DNA of 64,000 bases from an uncultured Lachnospiraceae bacterium (GTDB taxonomy: Bacteria > Bacillota > Clostridia > Lachnospirales > Lachnospiraceae): the NCBI GenBank assembly GCA_902775895.1, contig CACYNO010000002.1, positions 124,001-188,000 of the forward strand, read 5' to 3'. Shown here piece after piece: positions 43,701 to 55,700 of this stretch (positions within the stretch are counted from its first letter, which is position 1; each line of letters starts with the position of its first letter). The notes below the pieces were generated by a model. It saw nothing but the letters and a program-made list of their open reading frames with translations, did not search any database and was not told where the DNA came from. Both the position numbers and the translations under genes were made by a program.

Positions 43701-46700
43701 TTCACAATGCTCCTCGCGGAGATTTCCTTAAAACAGATGGAACACCTACGTACAACATAGACCAAACCACCTCCGGTAAGGACTATATTGCGATAGACGG
43801 ATTCAACAAAGAGCTTCCGATGTATGTGACTAAAAAAGATGACACAAGCGGAGAAGATGTGGACTATAGGGCGGTCTATAAGCTTGAGGAGGACAATACA
43901 TCAGATGCTTATGAAACCACCTATAAGACTATGAACAGACCGGCCACAGGAGATCCCGTCATTGCAACAGATGATGGTGCGTATTATCTGAACCCCGGCG
44001 ACAATCCCGTAGTCACCAATAGGGTTAAAGCTACCAATGAGGCCAACATAGCGGCGGTTAAGCAGCTTCTTGGTCGCAGCTGGCAGTCCAATGATGACTT
44101 TGTCTTTACGTTGGAGCCTGTCGGAAAGGGAACATATAATGAAGACGGCACCTTTAAAGATATTGACAAAAGCGATGATGCCAAGGCAGCAGTTCCCATG
44201 CCGGAGGATGATGGGGAAAGAGAGTCAACCACAGAGGGAGGCGGCACAAAGGATGCCAAATCAACCACACATGCAAAAGCCGGCATGACCACTGTTGATA
44301 CCAACGGTGATCTGGAGCGTCTGGCTCGTTTCGGTGCGATAGAATACAGGGTCAGCGATCTGGTTCACGATACGGCTGACAGGCATATGCAAGGAGATTT
44401 CTTCTATATTATGAAGGAAGTCGTTCCAGATGATGCCGAAAACGGAGACGGCGTCAAATACAGCGCAGCCACTCCGGAGCAGAAGGAAGCAGGCGGCTTT
44501 ATGCTGGATGGTATTACCTATGACAGCAGGGAGCATACCGTACACGTTAAGGTTCTGGAGAATCGTACCGGCACTCTTCAGGTGCAGATAGCATATGATG
44601 AGGAGACACCGGGAGATATCACCACCGGTACCCAGTTCACACCGGTTTATACCAATAAGATTGATGCCGTTACGGAGTTTGCCGGAACCAAGATTTGGGA
44701 GGATGGCGAAAGGACTCATGACAACACTACGGAGTTGAAGAGTAAGCTGATACTGCACCGTGACTGGGAAGTTACGACAGAAGAGGAAGAGGATGAACCG
44801 GCACCTCCTCAGCCTGTTGATCAAACCTATGCACTCCGTATTGGCTATCCTCCGGAAATAGGCGATTCTGCTTCACCGGATTCTTATGTCAGTGGACTCA
44901 AACTTATAGAGTATAACGCTAAGGATATAGAAACTAATCCTGCGACACTGTACAAGTTGGATCCTAACCAGCAGCTTCCAGAGGCGGTTTATGATGCAGG
45001 TGTCACTGTAGACACTTGGCTTGCACTTGATAGTGAAGGACCAAATGAATATGAAGGCGAGATTACGGTAGCGCCGTACGGTTATCATGTTAATGATAAC
45101 GACTACGCGCCGATGAGATCCCGCGGCACATCCGCTAAATCCGGTAAGACTCGCGGTACTACAACAACCAAGTATACGCAAGTAGTCAGCGACTACCATA
45201 TCGATTGGGATGGCAACAGCTTCAAGATTATCAACCTGCCCAAGACTACTGAAAACGGAGAAGAGTATACCTACTGGCTCCAGGAAATCCAGATAGACGG
45301 ATACAAGTTACCTGTATATAGCGAAGGCGAAAAGGTTTACACCCTTAACTTCGACGATGCAGATGACGTATATAAGGATGACGACAGCATCATCTGGATT
45401 AAGGATGGTCAGGTTGTAACAGGTAGCGACCGCAGTGGATCCACAGCCCAGGGCATTAAGACAGAAGGTATAATCACCAATACTCTTGATACCGGTATGA
45501 TCTTTGTTGAGAAGTGGTGGGACGACGACACCGATGCCGATGGTATCCGTAAGAATACCCAGGCTACAGTTTCCCTGTGGAAGAAGGTTTGGGATCCCGC
45601 CAACAATAAGTATGACGACACAAAGATTGCGAGAGTCACGGGAACCGTTAATGCTCAAGAGGGAGCAACATCAGGTGGCGATTCCATGGAACGCGATGTT
45701 CCTACGGGATATATGGGCACAGATACAACTCCATCAAAGTCTGTCATAGATGTAATTGAAACCGGAAACAGCTACGCATGGGCTAACCTGCCGGTATACG
45801 AAACAGTTACATATACCGATTCCGAAGGTCAGACAAAGACCAAGATAGTCAAGATTCCATATGTTGTAATAGAAAGCGACATAGATGGTTATGTGACTAC
45901 CTATACTTGCAGTGAAACCGATATCGGCGATCCGACAGCAGCAACATATTATCCGCTGTACAAGGCTCCCGGACGTTCCGCAGTTGTGGATAGCACCGGA
46001 TATCAGAGTGCTACCCTTGATGAAGAAACAAGGGAGATTTGGGATGACGATGCGGGTGATCTTGTGGAAGTCACATCCAACACAGGCTACTTCTATATCA
46101 AGAACCAGCGCACACCTAAGGTCGATGAGATTGTTGTCAAGAAGGCGTGGGAAGATACAGTCGACGATATCGACTATTCGGGTGATTACCGTCCCGAGAC
46201 AGTCACAGTTATCGTTACAGCCACTACGGTAGGCGGCGACCCTGCTAATGTCTTCGGCGAAGGCGACAGCAAGACCAACACCACCGAACTCATCCTGCGA
46301 GGCACATATACGGCAGATGCCGCAAGAGAATACAAACATGATTTAAATCTGAATACCGGCGAAACTGTTAGATACAACCAGGCACAGGCGAAACAAGCTT
46401 TGAATAACGGCTTGTTAGATCAAGCTGAATACGATGCTGTTGTTTGGCCGCGCGTAGGCGACCCCCTGCCCGATGACGAACGCTGGACGCAGACATTGAA
46501 GAACTTGCCCGATACATATATGGGCGAGGAAGTAAGTTATGCCGTTACAGAAAATGTACCGAGCGCTTACAAGCTCAAGACAACTAACAAGACCGCTAAA
46601 TATTCGCACGGCGAAACTGCACCGTACGATTATGATTCAACCGATCCTACGGATGCAACAAGCACACAGGTTACTTATGAGTTCACCAATGAGCTTGAGA

Positions 46701-49700
46701 CCGTGAAGCTTGTTGCCCGCAAGGTATGGGTAGATGGCGATCCTGATGAGATCAGCGACAAGTTGATGACAGGAGAAACCAGAACTTATCGTCCGGCAAG
46801 AATCACTATGCAGGCCAAGAATGGCGATAATGTCGTAGTTGAAAAGACCATCGACAAAGACGAGAAAGTTGCTACGCAGCATGTCGAGTTCACTGTACCT
46901 AAGTATTCCGCAGGCAAGACGGTCCAGCAGACTATCAAGTGGGGAGACCTGACGACCGATCAGCAGGCCGACGAAGCATACCAGAATCTCGAATGGATAA
47001 GAAGTGGAGAGATTTGCGCTTATCCGGAAATTCCGGTTGACGCTGAAGCCACCATCGGTACCGGCGGACCTGCAGTGATTGACTGGACTGTGGACGAGGC
47101 AGTGGTACCGGCTAATTATGAGAAAGATACCGTAACCTATGTTGACATTACCGGCATCAAGGTTGGTATAATCACCAACCGCCTGAAAGTCATCGACTTC
47201 ACAGGAACCAAGGTATGGCTCGACGGTGATAAGGAGCACAATAATCCTGAAGAGCTGAACAGCAAGCTCACACTCCATCGCGACTGGATCGCGCAGCAGA
47301 CGTTTACGCTTGGAGAAGGCGACGACGCCAAGACCTATCTCCGGTTCAAGGCCAATGAAGAAAGCGTAACTCCGAATGTTGTGTATCAGCTCAATGGAAA
47401 TACTACCAAGTGGTACACCATTGAGAATGAAACTGCAACAGAAGTAACAATTACCGATGTAAGTAAGTATGCAGCCGACACCGAGAAGAGGACAGAGTCG
47501 GTAGACACACTTGATAAGTTCCACGTTGATTGGACAGGTGATACATTTAATATTATCGGCTTACCGGGAGACACTAACGATGGTGAAGAATACACCTATT
47601 GGGTAAGTGAAGATCAGATTACCAACTATGATCTGCCTGTTTACGGTGACGGCAGCAAACAGCATAAGACTACCGATACTGCAACTCAGACTGAGACAGT
47701 TGACGGTATCTTAAGCGGCGGAACCATAACAAATGTTATGCCGTTAGATATCACCGTTTCTAAGAAGTGGGTTGACGGTAACAACAATCTCAGCACCAGA
47801 GGTGAAGAAGGTGATGTGACCGTTACCCTGTGGAAGAAGGAATGGGATGCGACGGATAATAAGTATCCCGATGACTGGACCAAGGTAGAGACCAAGAATG
47901 TACCTATTAGTGATAATGAGGCGGATGTTAATCTTTGGTCAAACCAGCCTTCCTACAAGAACGGCAAGGAGATCCTCTACAAACTGACTGAGGAGAATGC
48001 TGCAGGAAAGACCGTGCTGTCAAGCTACACCACGACTTACCAGCAGAACGCAGCAACTGCCACAGAAAGCGGAAGTGAGATTGAGTTTAACGTAAGCAAC
48101 GGTCAGTCCGCTGCAAATGGTCTGGCGTATACGTTGAAATTTATCAACACTTACAATGTGACCGATTCCATCAAGGTAACCAAGACCTGGGATGATGCAC
48201 ACAACGCTGAGGGGCTGAGACCTGAAAGCGTGATCGTACATCTGTACAAGGTAGTTGATGTTGCAGAACTTACAGATGATGAAATAACAGCTGCTACACA
48301 AGGCATTAACCAGGATCAGTTCACCGAACAGCAGGCCTACGAGGCTGCAATCGCCAAGGCTAAGCAGGATGCTTTAGCTAAGAAGACTGCCGACACCACA
48401 CCGGTTCAGATCGAGGTGGTAAGGAAAGAGATCAAGCCTGCAGAAGGCGAGACCGACACATGGACAACAGGAATCACCTGGGATAGCCTGCCTGTATTTG
48501 ATGAAGACGGCAGCAGGATCAGGTATGTTGTTATCGAGGAAAGCGTAAGCGGTTATGAGACCGAGTACAAATTAGGTAACGGCGACTACGGCGACGATGT
48601 AGAGATACGGCTTGACGGCGAGAGCGGAGCACAGACTGTTGACGTTAAGAACAGCCTGACGCCTGCTACAGATGAAGTGGAAGTCACCAAGGTTTGGGAA
48701 GATGACAATAATGCCTACGGCATGCGTCCTAACAGCGTCGAAATCGAGCTTTGGAAGTATGTCTGGGACAAGGATGCCAAGGCATATAAGACCACAGCTG
48801 AAAAGGTTACCACACGTCCTGCAACACAGGATGACGTGGATGATGACACTACAGGTAACACCAAGCCTGGTGATGACATTACAGTTACAAACTTAACACT
48901 TAACGAGGACAATGCCTGGGCCGGCGAGTGGACCAGACTGCCGCTTACAGAAAACGGCGAGACGATCCTCTACATCGTTAAGGAAGTAACCACAGGTGCA
49001 GTATATGCTGTTCCGGGCACGGCGAACAAATACAGCGACGATCCGATAATCACCGGAGACCAGGTGAACGGCTACATGATCACAAATATCTTCACACCTG
49101 CGACCACAAGTGCCGAGATCACCAAGAAGTGGGTCGACAACAATAACGCTCTTAACGTACGTCCGGATACCCTGACGATGGAACTCTGGCGTACATGGAC
49201 AGGCGTGGATGCCAGCGGCAACGACGAGCAGAAGTATGAGAGAGCAAAGGATATCAACGAAAACGATATCAAGAACCTCATCTCTGCAGACGACCAGACT
49301 GCTGACAACACCTGGAACTACAAGGTAGAGAATCTACCGACGCATACCTTTGTTGAAAAGGCAAACGGCGTTAAGTATGTAGAAGTTGATCCTATGTTCT
49401 TCGAGGAAGGCGACAATCCACAAGAAAAGGGTTGGTACGTCAAGAATGGCGATACCTACGAGCCGTCTACCGATGAGTGGAGACAGGACGGAACAACCTA
49501 TTACGATCAGGTTCCTGTAACAGTAAAAGAAGCGCGTGAATACACCTACTACTGGAAGGAGACAATCCCCACGGGTTACACGGCTACGGTGACGGGAACA
49601 GATCCGACAGAAGGTAAGACACCTGCTGAGGAGGCTGCGGCACTTGTAGGCATACAGAAGGCCGCCAGCGGCAAAGAAATCACTAATACTTACATCACCG

Positions 49701-52700
49701 GAAAACTGATTCTCACCAAGATATGGGAAGACGGGGACAATGTGGATAACATTCGTCGTAATACCGATGATTTTGCCGACGACCTTGTACTTTATGCAAA
49801 CAAGATCAAGATTGACGGAGATGACTTTGGTGATGATGCGCCTAAGGTTAAACGTACGGTTACCCAAGGAACGGGCACTGACAGTAATAAGTACACCGTA
49901 ACCTATGAGAACCTGCCTGTTTATGACAAGAACGGTCAGAAGATTACCTATACTATAGAAGAAAAGACGATCGGAGGTTACACAGTAGCCACAGATTCGG
50001 CAGCAGATCTTTCCGATACTCTTGACGAGACCGGACAAAACACCGGTGTTTACGAAGGAACCATGTCTCTCACCAATGAGCACACACCTGGAACAACCAG
50101 CCTGACTGTAACAAAGGTATGGTCCGATGAGAGCAATAAGGACGGCAAGCGTCCGACGGTTGCACAGCTGAAGGAAGTAATGAAGCTATACGCCGACGGC
50201 ACGGACAATGTAACAGCTACATATGCTAACAAGCTGACAGTTTATGATAACGGTGATAACACATTTACCGTTATATGGAATGACCTGCCGAAGTACAAGA
50301 CAGGTAAGACTGGTCAGGAGATCGTATACTCTGCTATGGAAGAGATTCCGCAGGGCAATACCTATTTTGATTACTACAGCGGTCCTACATACAGCGACAA
50401 CAAGGATGTAGCAAGCACGACAGAAAACGAATCCGAAGACAAAACCCGGGCTTATGATGGCGGTAAGATCACCAATAAGCAGGTACTGCAGGATATCACT
50501 GTACGTAAGGTGTGGAATGATAAGATCTTTGATCTGACAAGCGGAAACAACGTAGTAAATCCGGGACGTCCTGCAACCATCAGCCTGACCCTTACGGGAG
50601 ATGATACTACTGTAGAGGGACATACCAAGACCGAGAGCAGTGTATCGTCCACCAATGAGGACAACTTTGATCACACCTTCGTTAAGATGCCGATATACAA
50701 GGCAGACGGCACTAAGATGACCTATACCCTAACTGAAGCGGATATTCCGGGATATGATACCAAGGTTATTGAAATTCCGGGAACTAATATCCAGGCAGTA
50801 GTGAATACCTGTCAGGTAACCAAGCTTACGGGTACGAAGGTATGGAAGGATGGCAACGAGACGCATAACAATGCTTCCGATGTCAAACTGACAGTACACT
50901 GGCAGAGAGGAAACGGTGCAGATATCTATGTACCGACCAAAGATACTACGGTACAAACAGGCAAGACTTACTATACCGATAACACCGGGGCAACAGAAGC
51001 AACACCGGCAGATAGTGAGAATCCTTCCACTGAGAAATGGTATGAGAAGCTGTCCGGTAAGGGAACTGTCAGCAATCCGACCGTTACCTGGGGAACAACC
51101 GACGATACTAAGAATACCTTTACCGTCGGCGGCTTGCCTGTGGGCGACGGCTATGGCAACACCTACACCTATTGGGTAAGTGAGGCTCAGGTCAGCGGAT
51201 ACAAGGCGCCTGTATATAGTGTAGCTACACACAAAGAAGGCACAACAGATGTCGGTATCACAGACGGAGGTACGATAACCAACAAGATCACCGGTATAAC
51301 AAGTATCACAGGAGAAAAAGTCTGGGTTGGCGGGGAGAATAGTGAGCATGTAAATGCAAATATTACGCTGAATCTTAACCGTCAGAGTGCAAAGAGTGGT
51401 TCTTCTGTAGAGACGTCCGGAATCAAACAGGCAGACGGAACAACACCTGCCACGGCAACCTGGGACGGTAACAAGTATACTTTTGCAAATCTTGATAGAT
51501 TTGACAGCGATGGTTATGAGTACACCTATTGGGTAACTGAGGGAGCAGTAACGGACTACACTACTACTTATACCAATACGGACACTCAGCCTAACGCTAC
51601 TGACAAAGCATATGATGGTGCAACGATCACCAATATATGCAACAGAAAGGACAGCTTAAAGGTAACCAAGGAATGGGCTGATGCTTCCGGCAACACCTAT
51701 AACGCCGAGGGTATCCGTCCTGACAAAGTGACCATGCACCTTTACAAAGTGGTGACAACCGGAGAAGGTCAGGCAGCCGTAACAAGTCTGGTTCAGGTTG
51801 AAGCACAGGAGAAGGAACTTGCATGGAACAAACAGGATATTGCAAGCGATGAAGGCGGCGAGGCAACCTGGGAGAATCTGCCTGTATACGATGAGACTAC
51901 AGGTGAGAAGATCAAATATGTGGTACTTGAGGAGACCGTTGAGGGTTACACTACCACGTACAAGACTCCGGCAGGCAGCGAATATGTACCGGAAGGAACG
52001 AATCCTGCAAAAAATACCGGTCTTCAGGTACAACTTGACGGTACACAAGGAGCCCAGGAGGTTAAGGTTAAGAATGCTCTTACACCTGCAACCTCTGAGG
52101 TACCTGTTACCAAGGTTTGGGATGACAACAGCAATGTTGACAACAAGCGTAGCGCTGTGACATTCAGATTGACAGCTAAAGTTTGGGATCCTTCCCAGAA
52201 CAACGGAGCAGGAGGTTATATAGTTGAAGATCCTGCAAAACAGGCAGATGGGACAACACCGATAGCGGACATTACCCTGGATGGCAAAGCGAACGATCCT
52301 GCAGGAGACGACGAGACTACGCCGGCAACATCAAAGGATGAGTGGACAGGTAAGTTCACGAACCTTCCCGAGACCAGAAACAGTAAGACGGTTGTATACA
52401 ATGTAAAAGAGGTAACTGATCTTACGGATGCCGGATATAAGGCGCCGGTAGTTACCGGAAACATGATCGACGGTTACACGGTAACCAACACCAAAGACCG
52501 TGAGACGGTTGTGGTAAACGTTGAGAAGGAATGGGCAAAAGACCTTGAGGCATTCAGACCTGATCATGTGACCGTAAGCCTGAAGGCAGACGGAGCGGCA
52601 GCTAAGTATGCTGACGGCGTGGACGTTACCGATGTTGTGATTACAAAGGATGCAGCTTGGAAGGGCGGATTTATAAATCTTCCGAAGAACAAAGACGGCA

Positions 52701-55700
52701 AGGTTGGAGAAGCTATTGTCTACACTGTAGAAGAGGCGGCCGTTAACGGATATGTCACCACCTACAGTGGTACCGGAACAGACGGTAAGGCGGTTACCAT
52801 AACCGACAATGTCGGAACCATGAAAGTAACCAACACCGCACAGACCGGTAAGATCACCCTGACAAAGACATGGGATGATGAGGACAATGCGGATAATATC
52901 CGTCCCGAAAGTGCAGATGATTTTGCAAACCTGCTTACGCTTTATGCAAATGATACCAAGGTCACCGAATTTGGCGTTGCACCAAACGTTAAACGTACGG
53001 CAACGGTAACTGCCGACAAACCGGACGAAATGACGGTAACTTACGAGAACCTTCCGATCTATGACGGAACGGGCAAGAAGGTTAACTATCGTGTTGAAGA
53101 GAATGTACCGACCGGGTATGTGATCACGGACAGCAGCCTGTCAACGCAGCTTAACGAGACTACGGCAGGTGCCGGATACACCGGAACCATGTCCCTGACG
53201 GATAAACATGTGCATGACACCACCACATTTACCGTGACTAAGGTTTGGGATGATAATGACAATGCTTACGGCAACAGACCTACGGTTAAACAGCTGAAAG
53301 ACGTTATCAAACTTTATCAGGATGGTACAGACGTGACCGCTGCAAATGCAAATAATCTTACCGTAAACATAAGTGATGACGGCAACAGCTATACATTAAG
53401 CTGGGCTAATCTTCCTAAGCAGGGTGTTTACACTGCTAAGGAGACCGGAACCTTCGATTACTACAGTGATCCGGAATACACCAATACGGAATCTGCAGAA
53501 ACCGACAAGGCTTACAACAATGGTACGATAACCAACAGGCAGTTGTACCGTGACCTTAAGGTTCGCAAGGTATGGAATGACAAGATCCTTGATCTGAATA
53601 CAGGCAAGAATATTGTTCCTGAAAACAGACCGGATCAGATCAGCCTGACTCTTACGGGAGATGGAGCTGTAAAGACCGGAGAAACAGAACCGTATACGGT
53701 AACCAAGACCGTGGATGTGCCAAAGGCAACGGCCACTGCAAATGCCGATACCTTTGAATACACCTTCGAGAAGCTGCCGCTTTACAAAGCAGACGGCAAA
53801 ATTATGAAGTACACCCTGTCTGAGGATGAGATTCCGGGATACAGAACAGAGTATGACCAGAATAACCTCATAGTTATCAATACATACGAAGTGACTAAGA
53901 TCTCCGGAACCAAGGTTTGGACAGACGGTGATTCCAAGCATAACAATCCTACGGATGTGAAGCTTGAACTCAACTACAGGAAGTCCGACGGAAAGACGGG
54001 TAAGGCTGACATCCCGGCAACCGTATGGGGCACGAACGAAGCTGATAAGAACAAGTTTACAATAACCGGTCTTCCTGTAGCCGACAAAGACGGCAACACA
54101 TATGAGTACTGGGTAAGCGAAAAGCAGATCAGCGATTACAATGCTCCGGATTACGGAGACGGTGATACGACCCACAAGACCGACGGTACGCCGGACGGTA
54201 TCACCAACGGCGGTACCATTACCAACAGCCTGGCTGATAAGAGGATCAGCATAACAGGTAACAAGGTATGGAGCGGCGGTCAGGATAGCGAGCATGACAA
54301 TACGAAACTCGGACTTGTTCTTCACAGAGTAAGCTCCAAGGACGGCTCGACCGAAGAGACCGTAATCGTTGATCCTTCCTGGAAGAGTAAGACGGGCAAT
54401 TCGTCTTATACATATTCCGGTCTTCCTAAGTACGACAAAGACGGTTATGAATACACCTACTGGGTAACTGAAGGAAAAGTGGATGACTACAAGACATCTT
54501 ACACAAATGATGAGAACAAGCCTGCGGCTACTGATAAGGTTTATGATGAAGGTACCATCAACAATACCTCTACCATGAACGCAAGCGTGAAGCTCATTAA
54601 GAGATGGGTAGACGAGAACGACAAAGACAAGAAACGTCCGAATGTTGATACATTTAAATCGGGTCTTAAGCTTATGGCTGACGGCACTGACGTGACGGCT
54701 GCAAATGTAAGCAAGCTTACCGTAACCGACAGCGGAGATAATACATACCTTATCGAATGGAAAGAACTTCAGTCCGTAAACGGCGACAAGGCTGTTAACT
54801 ACACGGTAACTGAGAATGTTCCTGATGGATATGAGGTAACTTACTACGATGCCGACGGTAAAGCCCAGGCAGCAGCCACAACGGGCGGAAGCATTGTAAA
54901 TACACACAAGGTTAAGATAACCGTAACCTATGATCCGGATAACGGTGAGAAAGAAACCGTTACAGAGATCAATAAGGGTGACAAAGAGCCTGCACAGCCT
55001 GAAAAAGATCCTGCAAAGGATGGCTACAAGTTCGTAGGCTGGAAGAGAATGGTTGATGATGACGGTAACGTAACTTACACCGCACAGTGGGAGAAGATCG
55101 ATAAGATCACCATAACCTATGACCCGGATAATGATAAGGATAAGCCTACCTCTACCGAGATTGAGAGAGGCGCTGATGAGCCTGCACAACCTGAAAAAGA
55201 TCCGACTAAAGATGGTTACAGATTTACCGGCTGGCAGAGAGAAGTTGATCCGGATACGGGAGATGTCACCTACAAGGCAAGATGGGAGAAGATCCCCGAT
55301 ACCGAAAAGATCGATGTAGCCTTTGACTTTGATAACGGCAAAGATCCTGAGATCACCACCATCGCAAGAGGTGAAAATGAGCCTGCACAGCCGCAGAATC
55401 CTACTAAAGATGGATTTACATTCGGTGGATGGCTGAGAACCGTGGATGACAAAGGAAATGTTACCTATAAGGCTAACTGGATACCGAACAGCGAAGATCC
55501 GGGCAAGATCAAGATCACTTACAAGTTCGGCAACGGCGCTTCCGACAGAGTAAGCGAGATCACAAGAGGCGAGGACGAGCCTGATCAGCCGGCTAATCCG
55601 GAAAGAAGCGGATATGTATTCGGTGGATGGCTCAGAGGCAAGGATAAGGACGGCAACGTAACTTATACGGCTAACTGGGTTGAGATACCGAAGCAGAAGA

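Larger units (their letters stand above)
39075..44660 (+). other. FctA/Spy0128-type pilin-like Ig domains alternating with Cna-B domains
   Basis: Six units beginning VVKELQGRDW (39075), VIKKTLGREIT (39784), AVKQVLGRQW (40877), DINKYIKGRDF (41528), VVKQYIGKVW (42551) and AVKQLLGRSW (44045) share a (V/I)xKxhxGRxW start, F.F.hxP, an internal F.(V/E)hxDL, FxYxhKE, and end in VYTN. This is the pattern of Gram-positive pilin isopeptide domains (FctA/Spy0128), distinct from the VxKxWxD Cna-B units around them. Confidence 0.65.
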
